Shown here: piece by piece, positions 8,847-16,227 of the stretch
Position numbering within the stretch: position 1 is the first letter of the stretch
How the letters are laid out: every line of letters begins with the position of its first letter
Assembly: GCF_014332515.1 (NCBI RefSeq)
Contig: NZ_VFSD01000014.1
Coordinates: 99,548-163,547, forward strand
Length of the DNA: 64,000 bases
Source: Pontibacter beigongshangensis
GTDB taxonomy: Bacteria > Bacteroidota > Bacteroidia > Cytophagales > Hymenobacteraceae
Direction of reading: 5' to 3'
Program-made: the position numbers and the translations under genes
Notes under the pieces: generated by a model
Seen by the model: only the letters and a program-made list of their open reading frames with translations
What the model was told of the DNA's origin: nothing
Database searches by the model: none

Positions 8847-10451
8847 TTATTCTTCCTGCGTCAGCAACTTCAGCAGCACACCGTTGGTCCAGCCGAAGCC
8901 ATCCTGGTTCGGATACTCTCCTCCCCCTCCCTCTGCTCCGGCATGCTCCACATCATATTTCTCCATAAGCTTTCCGGTTTCCTTAAATACCCGCTGGTTG
9001 ATGTTTATCCAGTTGTGGGCTATGGTGTCGGCCAGTTTGTGGTGGCCGTAAGCGCGCAGGCCCTGTATGCCCATCCACTGCAAAGGAGCCCAGCCATTGG
9101 GCGCATCCCATTGTTCATCGGAGTGATGCAGCGAGGTTAACAGGCCACCTGGCTTTATAAAGTCGGTCTCGAGGCGGCGGGCCACAGCGGAAGCCTGCTG
9201 CTTGCTGGCCATGCAGAAGTAAAGCGGAAAAACAGCCGCCAGCACCGGGATATCGGTGGTGCGCTGCTTCAAAAAATCATAATCGTAGAAAAATTCTTCT
9301 TCGCTGTTCCAGCAGTACGTGAGCAGGGCCTTTTTCCGGACTTTGGCTTTTTGCCTGTACAGCCGCTTTTGCTGCCCATTGCCTTCCAGTCCGGCCATTT
9401 CGGCGAGTGTAAGCTCCATGTGGTAGAGCAGGGCGTTCAGATCTACGGGAATAAGCTCGGTGGTGCGGATGGTGGAGAGGTTCTCGCCGTCGGCAAACCA
9501 GCGGCTGCTAAAGTCCCATCCCGATTCTGCCGCCGCTTTCAGGTTCAGGTACACCTCTTCCGGTGCCCGTCCGGAGGCTCCCCTGGCCAGCATCACGTCT
9601 TCTTTATAGGCCTCGGGGCGTGGGGCGGCCTTGTCGTCGTAGTAGCGGTTCAGGATGCTGCCATCGGGTAGCAGCACCACCCGCCGGTGCGCCTGGTTTT
9701 CTTCAGACAAGGTGTTGGCACCTTCCATCCAGAACTGGTACTCCTTGCGGAGCGCCGGGGCATATTGCTTCAGCACCGCTTTGCCTTGTTCCTGAGCCAG
9801 CACCCGCAGCATGAGCGCATAAAACGGAGGCTGGGAGCGGGTGATGTAGTAGCTGCGATTGCCGTTGGGGATGTGGCCGTAAGTGTGGATCAGGTGCGTA
9901 AAGTTATCGACCATGTGCCGGATCAGCTCTGTTTTGCCACTGGCCTGCAGGCCGAGCATAGTAAAATAGCTGTCCCAGTAGTAAATTTCGCGGAAACGGC
10001 CTCCGGGCACAATGTATGGGTTTGGCAAGGGCAGCAGCGAGCCGCCATCGGCTCCTGGCTGGCGGGTGAGCACCGGCCATAGTTTTTCGATATGAGCCGT
10101 TACAGCCAGGCTGGTATCTGAGGTGAAACCGGTGGCCGGTGTGGGTGGCAGGTCGAAATGACGGAGCACGAAGGTTTTCAGATCAAAGCCAGGCCGGGTT
10201 CGTTGCTGCCGGTAGGCCTGCACAATGGTCTGGGGATTGGAGCGTGGCACGCAGTCCACAAAGGTTTTGGAGTCAGGGAACACCGGCAGCAGCTGCACCG
10301 CCTCAAACAGCTCCCCCAGGTCCTCGTCGGGGCGGTACTGCGCCTGCAGGGGCAGGAAACAGCCGAGCAGAAGCAGGAACAGCAGCGGGAGCAGAAACTT
10401 CGGAGGGGCCTTTTGATTAGAATAATTTTTCTTCATAGCTTTTTCAGACAT
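8847..10451 (-). CDS. treA: Periplasmic alpha,alpha-trehalase (GH37)
   Basis: 534 residues. Both GH37 signatures are present: PGGRFREIYYWDSYFTMLGL and QWDAPNGWAPLQWMGIQGL near the C-terminus, plus the glycine-rich ending HAGAEGGGGEYPNQDGFGWT with catalytic-site residues. It hydrolyses trehalose to two glucose. A signal peptide (LLPLLFLLLLGCFLPLQA) exports it. The possible starts are at 10451 or, more economically, the ATG at 10436. From 10436 the first residues MKKNYSNQKAPPK are encoded by a copy of the family-1 repeat, and the Leu-rich core by its CTG-rich tail. It lies 143 bp downstream of a same-strand MFS transporter, suggesting a trehalose/sugar uptake unit. Confidence 0.93.
   Translation of the reverse strand: MSEKAMKKNYSNQKAPPKFLLPLLFLLLLGCFLPLQAQYRPDEDLGELFEAVQLLPVFPDSKTFVDCVPRSNPQTIVQAYRQQRTRPGFDLKTFVLRHFDLPPTPATGFTSDTSLAVTAHIEKLWPVLTRQPGADGGSLLPLPNPYIVPGGRFREIYYWDSYFTMLGLQASGKTELIRHMVDNFTHLIHTYGHIPNGNRSYYITRSQPPFYALMLRVLAQEQGKAVLKQYAPALRKEYQFWMEGANTLSEENQAHRRVVLLPDGSILNRYYDDKAAPRPEAYKEDVMLARGASGRAPEEVYLNLKAAAESGWDFSSRWFADGENLSTIRTTELIPVDLNALLYHMELTLAEMAGLEGNGQQKRLYRQKAKVRKKALLTYCWNSEEEFFYDYDFLKQRTTDIPVLAAVFPLYFCMASKQQASAVARRLETDFIKPGGLLTSLHHSDEQWDAPNGWAPLQWMGIQGLRAYGHHKLADTIAHNWININQRVFKETGKLMEKYDVEHAGAEGGGGEYPNQDGFGWTNGVLLKLLTQEE
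10385..10427 (-). repeat. Family-1 dispersed repeat, copy 4, inside the trehalase 5' coding end
   Basis: On the minus strand: AATTATTCTAATCAAAAGG, CCCCTCCGAAG, then a CTGCTCCCGCTGCTG tail. It is read in frame as N-Y-S-N-Q-K-A-P-P and the Leu-rich signal core. This is the only copy inside a gene. Confidence 0.88.
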
Positions 10452-10594
10452 AGGCTTTTTTAAAGTTAAGAGTTAAAAGTTATGAGTTAAAAGTTGATTT
10501 ATATTCTCTCATCCATTCCATCAAAATTTTCTAGCCCCCAACAACCATTTAACCACTCAGCAATTAACAACCAACAATCAGCAACCAACCGCAA

Positions 10595-11752
10595 CTACAA
10601 CGACTTCGTCCTGGTAGCCACCAGCGTTACGCAAAGGCCCATCACGGCGATAATGGTGAAGGAGACGCGCAGGCTGGTTGCTCCTGCCACCAGTCCTATC
10701 ACGGGCGGCCCCAGCAGAAAGCCCAGAAAACCGATGGTAGACACAGCCGCCAGCGCCATACCCGGCGACATAACGGTAGATTTTCCCGCAGCGCTGTACA
10801 CCAACGGCACCACCGACGATACTCCAAAGCCCACCAGCAGGAAACCCAGTATGGACGACCACAGGTAAGGGAACAGCACCGCAATCATCAGGCCCAGCGC
10901 GATCAGGATGCCGCTCCACTGCAGAATCCGCCTCAGCCCCACCCTGGCGGCGATACGGTCGGCCACAAAACGCCCGGAAGCCATGGTGCACATAAAAGCG
11001 GTGTAGCCTGCCCCGATCCAGGCTTTCTCGGCCATCACCACTTTTTTAAAGTACACGCCGCTCCAGTCGAACATGGCCCCTTCGCAGATGAGCGAACAGA
11101 AGGCCAGCAGCCCCAGGCTCAGCAGCGATTTATCGGGCTTCACGAAAATAGGCTGGTCCGGGTCCACGTTCACGTCCTGCTTCAGAATAAACCTGGAGCT
11201 AAGCGCCACACCGGCAAACGTGAACGCCATGATCATTAAAAAGTGCTGCACGGGAATAATACCGTTGCCGATCATGTAGGAACCGATGGCAGCTCCTGTA
11301 AACCCGGCCAGGCTCCACAAGCCATGGAAAGAGGCCATAATGGGTTTGTCGTACAGTGTTTCCACCCCTACCGCCTGGGTGTTTACGGCAATGTTCACCA
11401 TATTGGCCAGAATACCGAATAAGAACAGCGCCAGCACCAGCAGCAGGATAGTTGGAGCGAACCCCACCCCTACCAGCACCGCCGCATACAGCACCGCCGA
11501 CCACACCAGAATGCGCCAGCTGCCAACCTTCGAGATCAGCCAGCCCGTAAACGGCAACGACAGCATCTGCCCCACTGGCAGGGCAAACAGTACCATACCG
11601 AGCTGCGTCTCCGAGAGCCCCAGGTTCTGCTGGATGGTGGGGATGCGCGAACCCCAGCTGGCAAAGCAGATTCCCTGCAGAAAAAACAAGGCGCCTACTG
11701 CTTTGCGGTAAGTGCTTCTGGCATAAGTAGAAGCCGATATATCTGAAAACAT
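10595..11752 (-). CDS. MFS transporter (sugar permease-like)
   Basis: 385 residues with about 12 hydrophobic segments and no large soluble domain. Major facilitator features include GICFASWGSRIPTIQQNLGL at the end of helix 1, GRFVADRIAARVGLRRIL between helices 8 and 9, and small-residue-rich helices. The closest remembered type is the YbjJ/FucP-like branch of the superfamily, but the substrate cannot be read from sequence. It lies upstream of trehalase on the same strand. A perfect TTAAACGTTTAA dyad 82-93 bp before its start resembles the LacI-type site at 3388. I infer a role in sugar uptake or efflux under LacI control. Confidence 0.88.
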   Translation of the reverse strand: MFSDISASTYARSTYRKAVGALFFLQGICFASWGSRIPTIQQNLGLSETQLGMVLFALPVGQMLSLPFTGWLISKVGSWRILVWSAVLYAAVLVGVGFAPTILLLVLALFLFGILANMVNIAVNTQAVGVETLYDKPIMASFHGLWSLAGFTGAAIGSYMIGNGIIPVQHFLMIMAFTFAGVALSSRFILKQDVNVDPDQPIFVKPDKSLLSLGLLAFCSLICEGAMFDWSGVYFKKVVMAEKAWIGAGYTAFMCTMASGRFVADRIAARVGLRRILQWSGILIALGLMIAVLFPYLWSSILGFLLVGFGVSSVVPLVYSAAGKSTVMSPGMALAAVSTIGFLGFLLGPPVIGLVAGATSLRVSFTIIAVMGLCVTLVATRTKSL

Positions 11753-11833
11753 TTATTTTTCTCCCTCTGTTGCTGTTGTCCCAGCCATTGCAAAAGGCGA
11801 AATTATTAAACTTTAAGGATAAAAAACAGTTGT

Positions 11834-11845
11834 TTAAACGTTTAA
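11834..11845. promoter_or_regulatory. Putative LacI-type operator
   Basis: Perfect 12-bp dyad TTAAACGTTTAA centred on CG, 82-93 bp upstream of the MFS start. Matches the site upstream of the LacI gene apart from one base. Confidence 0.5.
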
Positions 11846-11860
11846 TATTTGAACATAACA

Positions 11861-11900
11861 GCCGCAGGACCTCCGGAGGGCCTGTTTCATTAGCATAATT
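11861..11900 (-). repeat. Family-1 dispersed repeat, copy 5
   Basis: Reverse orientation: GCCGCAGGA, intact CCTCCGGAGG palindrome, GCCTGTTTCATTAGCATAATT. The CTG tail is short. Confidence 0.85.
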
Positions 11901-12247
11901 CTTCCTGAGCGGCAACTGCCTACAGAAAATAGATGGCGGCAGGCAGCGACCAGGCAGAAATGGCAGCCAGCGCTCCTCCAATTTGATTTTGAGAAGGATT
12001 GAATACTTTAAAAGACGCCAGAAAACCTATCTGTCATCATTCATGCTGTTGAATTTATTATTCTTAAGCTGGCGAAGCAGCAGGCTTCTATGGAATGCTA
12101 CAGAAATAGTACAACTCAAACTCAGTACGCCGCAGGAAGACTTGGGAACCACTTTGAAGAAAACACCGTCATCTCAAAAACCCATAATTCAGTAAATCTG
12201 CCTATTTTTGCCGTACATCATTCCAAACACGGTACTACCTACATCGC

Positions 12248-13900
12248 ATGAACTTATTCAGACTACTGCTCACTTTGCTTTGCCTGTTGCAGGTTGGCAG
12301 CACCTGGGCTCAAACACTGGCGCTTCCCCAAAAAGTAAATAAGTCGCTTCAGAAAACGAAGCCGAACGACATCAGGGACCACATCGCGTACCTGGCCGAT
12401 GACCGTCTGCAGGGCCGCCTGCCGGGCACCCCCGGGTACCAGATGGCCGTGGAGTATGTGACCGACCAGTTTAAGAAATTGAACGTGGAACCAGCCGGCG
12501 AGAACCAGACCTACCTGCAGCAGGTGCGCCTGCGGCGAGCCCACACCGCCTCGGCCACCCTCCGCCTGCATGACGCAGCAGGAACAGCAGAGACCTTAAA
12601 CTTAGGCCAGGACTTTACGATTTACCCGCACCCGGAGCAGGCGCAGGCCACGCTGGAAGCCCCGCTGGTGTTTGCCGGCTTCGGCATCAGCGCCCCCGAC
12701 CTTGGCTACGACGACTATGCCGGCATCGATGCCACAGGCAAGATTGTGGTCGTGGTGCGTGGAGCCCCTGCCAGCTTCCCCTCCACCGTGTTTTCGTATA
12801 GCACCGATCTGATGACGATTCTGCAAACAGCTGCCGACCATGGCGCTGTAGGCGTGGTCGTAAGTTCTGCCAGCCCTGGCAGCGGTTTGCCCAACCTGCA
12901 ACGCGGCATAACCAGTGTGATGCACGCCGATGGCAAAACAGCATTCTCCAGAACCTTTGTGTCGGACCAGATCAAGGCGCTGGCTTACGTGAGCCATACT
13001 ACCCTGCAGAAGCTGCTGAAACCTGCCGGGCTCGATGCCACCGCGGTATCGGTCTCGCTTCGAAGTGGCGTAACGGCCTCTGCCCCCTTGCCATTTTCCA
13101 TGCGCCTGGCCTATAGCTCCTCCTACACAGATTTCGACAGCCATAATGTGGTGGGCCGCATTACCGGCTCCGCCCCGCAACTCCGCGAGGAGTACGTAGT
13201 ACACAGCGCCCACCTCGACCACATGGGCATCGGCACCCCCGTAAACGGCGACTCCATCTACAACGGCGCCCACGACAACGCCTCAGGCGTAGCCAGCCTG
13301 CTCGAAATTGCCAGAGTTTACTCCCGCCTGAAGCCAAAGCACAAGCCCAAACGCTCTGTCCTGATCGTGATGGTGACAGCTGAGGAGATGGGCTTGTTGG
13401 GCTCCGCCTACTTTGCCAAATACCCCACCGTGCCGAAAGAGCAGATCGTGGCAAACATCAACACCGATATGCCCACCCTGATCGCCCCCCTGCTGTCGGT
13501 GGTGCCGTTAGGAGCAGCCCATTCTACGCTTGAAGAACAGGTTGCAACGGCTAGCGCTCATTTAGGGCTGGATGTAGAGGAGGACCCCGAACCGGAGCAG
13601 AATCGCTTTATCCGCAGCGACCAGTACAGCTTTGTGGTGCAGGGCATCCCGGCGCTACACATCAAGTATGGCAACAAAACACCGGATGGCCGCAACAACC
13701 TGCACCTGCTCGTACAGGAGTGGCGCCCTAAATACTACCACAAACCCCAGGACGACATCAACGCTCCTTTCGATTTCGAAGCTGCCAAAACCTATGTGCA
13801 GCTCAACTTCCTGATCGGCTATCAGGTGGCCCAGAACCCGCAAAGGCCCGGATGGAAGCCTGGCGACTTTTTTGGAGAAAGGTTTGGAAGAAAGGAATAA
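12248..13900 (+). CDS. Secreted M28-family zinc peptidase with PA domain
   Basis: 550 residues with signal peptide LLTLLCLLQVGSTWA. After an M28 N-terminal segment (HIAYLADDRLQGRLPGTPGY), a PA (protease-associated) insert spans roughly residues 130-260. The metal site of M28 aminopeptidases follows: YVVHSAHLDHMG, NGAHDNASGVASLLEIAR, MVTAEEMGLLGSAYF (catalytic Glu) and IVANINTDMP. A C-terminal GIPALHIKYGNK and KPQDDINAPFDFE provide the last His ligand area. It is predicted to remove N-terminal residues from peptides outside the cytoplasm using two zinc ions. It is followed by a hairpin terminator and is therefore probably monocistronic. Confidence 0.92.
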   Translation: MNLFRLLLTLLCLLQVGSTWAQTLALPQKVNKSLQKTKPNDIRDHIAYLADDRLQGRLPGTPGYQMAVEYVTDQFKKLNVEPAGENQTYLQQVRLRRAHTASATLRLHDAAGTAETLNLGQDFTIYPHPEQAQATLEAPLVFAGFGISAPDLGYDDYAGIDATGKIVVVVRGAPASFPSTVFSYSTDLMTILQTAADHGAVGVVVSSASPGSGLPNLQRGITSVMHADGKTAFSRTFVSDQIKALAYVSHTTLQKLLKPAGLDATAVSVSLRSGVTASAPLPFSMRLAYSSSYTDFDSHNVVGRITGSAPQLREEYVVHSAHLDHMGIGTPVNGDSIYNGAHDNASGVASLLEIARVYSRLKPKHKPKRSVLIVMVTAEEMGLLGSAYFAKYPTVPKEQIVANINTDMPTLIAPLLSVVPLGAAHSTLEEQVATASAHLGLDVEEDPEPEQNRFIRSDQYSFVVQGIPALHIKYGNKTPDGRNNLHLLVQEWRPKYYHKPQDDINAPFDFEAAKTYVQLNFLIGYQVAQNPQRPGWKPGDFFGERFGRKE

Positions 13901-13912
13901 AGCTAACCCTTA

Positions 13913-13945
13913 AGCAGGTGCCGTTCCTGAGGAATGGCACCTGCT
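13913..13945 (+). terminator. Terminator after the M28 peptidase
   Basis: 15-bp stem AGCAGGTGCCGTTCC / GGAATGGCACCTGCT with a single G-T mismatch and a 3-base loop, followed by GTTGTTTCT. It starts 13 bases after the stop codon. Confidence 0.8.
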
Positions 13946-13958
13946 GTTGTTTCTGGCA

Positions 13959-14010
13959 AATTATTTGAATAAAAAGAGCCCTTGTGAGTAATTTACTGCC
14001 TCTGCTGCAG
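13959..14010 (+). repeat. Family-1 dispersed repeat, degenerate copy 6
   Basis: AAATTATTTGAATAAAAAG then GAGCCCTTGTGAG instead of the palindrome, ending CCTCTGCTGCAG. Decayed, but it retains both ends. Confidence 0.6.
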
Positions 14011-14042
14011 ATGCAGCGTTGCTGTACCTAAAGACCTTGAGT

Positions 14043-14957
14043 ATGCGATATTTAATTGTTGGGGCCGGAGGCACCGGCGGCCTGATCGGCGGATATTTAG
14101 CCAGAAACAACCACGCTGTAACGCTGGTAGCCAGAGGCAAGCACCTGGCAGCTATCCGGGAAAAGGGGTTGACGATAGCGACCTGCCACGAGCCGGCCTA
14201 TACCCTCCGCCACATAAAAGCGCTGGCGCAGGAGGAAGTACACGGAAGCTACGATGTGATTTTTGTTTGCGTCAAAGCCTACAGCCTGCCGGAAGTGCTC
14301 CCGCTGTTAGAAAGAACCTGCACCACCGAAACGGTGATCATCCCGATACAAAACGCCATGGAAGCCGGCAACCAGCTCCGGGCCGCCTTACCGGCACACA
14401 CCGTACTGGATGGCTGCATATACATTACCGGCTATGTTGCCGAGCCCGGAAAAATAGTGCAAAACAACAGGATATTCAGAATAGTATACGGGCCGGCAAA
14501 AGACGCTGAAGTGAACCAGAGAGTGCTGGATGTGCTGGAAAAAGACCTTAACAGCAGCGGCATCCATACCCGGTTCACGACCAACATACAGGCCGAGTTG
14601 TTCAGGAAGCTGTCCTTTACCTCAGCTTTCGCCTCTACCTCGGCCTATGAGGGCTTAAAAGCCGAAGACCTGCAACAGGAAGGGCCTTACCGCGACAGGT
14701 TTATCCGGTTTTCGGAGGAGCTGAAACGTATAGCGGAGGCTGCCCGGTTTACCATTGCCTCCGACATAGTAAAAGATAACGTAGCCATCCTGGACAACCT
14801 TTCGAAAGAGTTTACCGCCTCCATCCAGAAAGACATGGCCGCCGGCCGCCCCGACGAACGGGAGCAACTGATCTTCGACATTGTGCGGATGGCTGCGCAC
14901 TACCGGGTGGAGGTGCCCAACTACAGCCAAACGGCGGAGTTGTTTGGATTGAAATAA
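14043..14957 (+). CDS. Ketopantoate reductase (ApbA/PanE) family oxidoreductase
   Basis: 304 residues from the ATG at 14043; an upstream in-frame TTG is unlikely. The Rossmann dinucleotide motif is at the very N-terminus (MRYLIVGAGGTGGLIGGYLA), followed by VTLVARGKHLAAIREKGL, YDVIFVCVKAY and IIPIQNAMEAGNQL. The C-terminal helical domain carries LFRKLSFTSAFASTSAYEGL and the family-typical Lys in the helix. The family reduces 2-dehydropantoate to pantoate with NADPH in CoA synthesis, but paralogues reduce other 2-ketoacids. The active-site Asn of QN is present and the rest cannot be judged. There is no CoA-pathway neighbour, so panE is not asserted. Confidence 0.85.
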   Translation: MRYLIVGAGGTGGLIGGYLARNNHAVTLVARGKHLAAIREKGLTIATCHEPAYTLRHIKALAQEEVHGSYDVIFVCVKAYSLPEVLPLLERTCTTETVIIPIQNAMEAGNQLRAALPAHTVLDGCIYITGYVAEPGKIVQNNRIFRIVYGPAKDAEVNQRVLDVLEKDLNSSGIHTRFTTNIQAELFRKLSFTSAFASTSAYEGLKAEDLQQEGPYRDRFIRFSEELKRIAEAARFTIASDIVKDNVAILDNLSKEFTASIQKDMAAGRPDEREQLIFDIVRMAAHYRVEVPNYSQTAELFGLK

Positions 14958-15062
14958 CAGATGTTCCGTCCAGGTTTTCCCCGCGCTCGTCTCCAGCCGA
15001 GTGCGGATTCACGCCGCGTCTCCTGCCACGCTGGTTGCCTGCGGACGAATTAACTGACAGCC

Positions 15063-15115
15063 CGCAGCAGCACGGGCAGCAGAACCTCCGGAGGGCGGTT
15101 TTCATTGGAATAATC
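15063..15115 (-). repeat. Family-1 dispersed repeat, copy 7
   Basis: Reverse orientation: GCAGCAGCACGGGCAGCAG, CCTCCGGAGG palindrome, GCGGTTTTCATTGGAATAAT. Its mirror-image partner is at 15446-15493. Confidence 0.9.
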
Positions 15116-15128
15116 TGGTTTGGCCAGA

Positions 15129-15161
15129 ACCTCGCAGCGTGCGCAGTTCCTGCAAGTGTTT
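15129..15161 (+). repeat. Family-2 dispersed repeat, copy 1
   Basis: ACCTCGCAGCGTGCGCAGTT then CCTGCAAGTGTTT, starting 14 bp after a family-1 copy. It forms the left arm of a hairpin with 15198-15222. Confidence 0.85.
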
Positions 15162-15197
15162 CATTTAGGAGCACTTCTGCTTTACCTCCAGCCGGTC

Positions 15198-15222
15198 GCA
15201 GGAGCTGCGCACGCTGCGAGGT
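15198..15222 (-). repeat. Family-2 dispersed repeat, partial copy 2 (inverted)
   Basis: GCAGGAGCTGCGCACGCTGC then GAGGT. It is the reverse complement of bases 15129-15153 with one mismatch, leaving a 44-base loop between them. Confidence 0.85.
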
Positions 15223-15445
15223 CTTGGGGCTACTGCTGTTCTCCAGAACTCATGGCAAACCAGTACCTGCAGGAGGTGCCTGAGCCTACAGATTTTAAAG
15301 TCTGAAGCCAATGCAGGTAACATCGGTACCTAAACTGGAAATTTGCTTTTTTGGAATAAAGGCTCTTCTGCCAGCTGAATGCGCGTCTGGAGACGTGGAA
15401 GGAGTACAAACTCGTCTGGAGACGAGCGCGAGGAAATACCAAATA

Positions 15446-15493
15446 AATTATTTGAATGAAAACCGCCCTCCGGAAGCTTTTTTGCTGCTGCTG
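15446..15493 (+). repeat. Family-1 dispersed repeat, copy 8
   Basis: AATTATTTGAATGAAAACCG, CCCTCCGGAAG, then TTTTTTGCTGCTGCTG. Opposite orientation to the copy at 15063. Confidence 0.88.
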
Positions 15494-15618
15494 GTCCTGC
15501 GGGTCTATACCTGATCCGGTCAAAGGCACCATGCCTGCAACTGCTCCACAAACGTTAGAACCGATCAGGATGCCGGTTTCAGCAGCAAAATCAAGCTGAT
15601 TCAGGACAGCAAAAAATT

Positions 15619-15640
15619 TAGTTCATAAAATTATGAACTA
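15619..15640. promoter_or_regulatory. Operator for the GbsR/MarR-type regulator
   Basis: Perfect 10-bp inverted repeat TAGTTCATAA / TTATGAACTA with a 2-bp centre. It lies just upstream of the -7 box at 15655-15662, overlapping the expected -33 region, so a bound repressor would block the promoter. A GTTCA-N8-TGAAC core recurs at 16174-16191. Confidence 0.75.
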
Positions 15641-15654
15641 GCGAAACTATCTTA

Positions 15655-15662
15655 TACTTTTG
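15655..15662 (+). promoter_or_regulatory. -7 box of the regulator promoter
   Basis: TACTTTTG fits the Bacteroidota consensus TAnnTTTG. It predicts a start of transcription near 15667 and a leader of only about 10-17 bases before the ATG. Confidence 0.6.
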
Positions 15663-15677
15663 TGCTGTTCTTACAAC

Positions 15678-16157
15678 ATGAACATGGGAAACACACTAGC
15701 ATTAACGGAAAGACAGAAAGAGTTGGTAGAGAAGATTGGCATCTTCCATGAGCAATCGGGAATGCAGCCTGCCGCTGCCCGGGTGATGGGACTGCTATTT
15801 GTAGCCGATAAGCGGGAACTAACTTTCGACGATATTACGGAAGTTCTGGGAATTAGCAAAAGCGCCACCAGCAATGCCATTAACCTGCTCATCCAGACCG
15901 ACCTCATCGACTACACCACGTTCTCCGGCGACAGAAAACGCTACTTCCGCTTAAAAATAACGAACTGGCGCGAAGGACTGGCTCGGAAAATTAACCACAT
16001 GACCAGCATGAACACCTTATTCCGCGAAGTGCTGGAAGCCAGAAAAGAAACTGGGGCCGCTGAAGACGAGAAACTGGAAGAACTGATCGACTTTTTAAAC
16101 TATGTAAATCAGGAACTACCCAAAATGGTAGAAAGATGGGAAGCTAGACGCCGGTAA
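15678..16157 (+). CDS. GbsR/MarR-type winged-helix transcriptional regulator
   Basis: About 159 residues from the ATG at 15678 (15684 is also possible). A winged helix spans residues 25-90: PAAARVMGLLFVADKRELTF, DDITEVLGISKSATSNAINL and a wing TTFSGDRKRYFRLK. The C-terminal helices probably mediate dimerisation. This is the GbsR-like branch of MarR proteins common in front of efflux genes. It sits 70 bp upstream of a TolC-adaptor-RND operon. Matching dyads lie before its own gene and before the TolC gene, indicating repression of both units. The inducing ligand is unknown but presumably an efflux substrate. Confidence 0.9.
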   Translation: MNMGNTLALTERQKELVEKIGIFHEQSGMQPAAARVMGLLFVADKRELTFDDITEVLGISKSATSNAINLLIQTDLIDYTTFSGDRKRYFRLKITNWREGLARKINHMTSMNTLFREVLEARKETGAAEDEKLEELIDFLNYVNQELPKMVERWEARRR

Positions 16158-16173
16158 TTTTTTTAATGACTCA

Positions 16174-16191
16174 GTTCATTCTTTTCTGAAC
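16174..16191. promoter_or_regulatory. Second GbsR-type operator, upstream of the efflux operon
   Basis: GTTCA-TTCTTTTC-TGAAC: the same half-sites and the same 8-base spacing as the core of the palindrome at 15619-15640. Located 37 bp before the GTG start of the TolC gene. Confidence 0.6.
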
Positions 16192-16227
16192 CAACCAAAC
16201 ATTTTAAAACAATCAAAACCTAAAAAA

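Larger units (their letters stand above)
11753..12247. other. Intergenic region between divergent genes, 495 bp
   Basis: Holds the LacI-type dyad, a family-1 repeat copy and a likely -7 box TATTTTTG at 12203-12210 for the downstream peptidase. A 70-codon ORF at 11983-12195 has no recognisable features and is not called. Confidence 0.5.
14958..15659. other. Repeat-rich intergenic region, 702 bp
   Basis: No gene supported. It carries two family-1 repeat copies in opposite orientations, two family-2 copies forming a 25-bp inverted repeat, and GTCTGGAGAC-type short dyads at about 14985 and 15386-15426. The GbsR operator and promoter are at its right end. It looks like an accumulation zone for intergenic repeats. 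Confidence 0.7.

Noticed and set aside
11983..12195. 70-codon ORF before the M28 peptidase
   Set aside because: No domain, no signal peptide, AT-rich intergenic composition. The peptidase promoter box follows directly.
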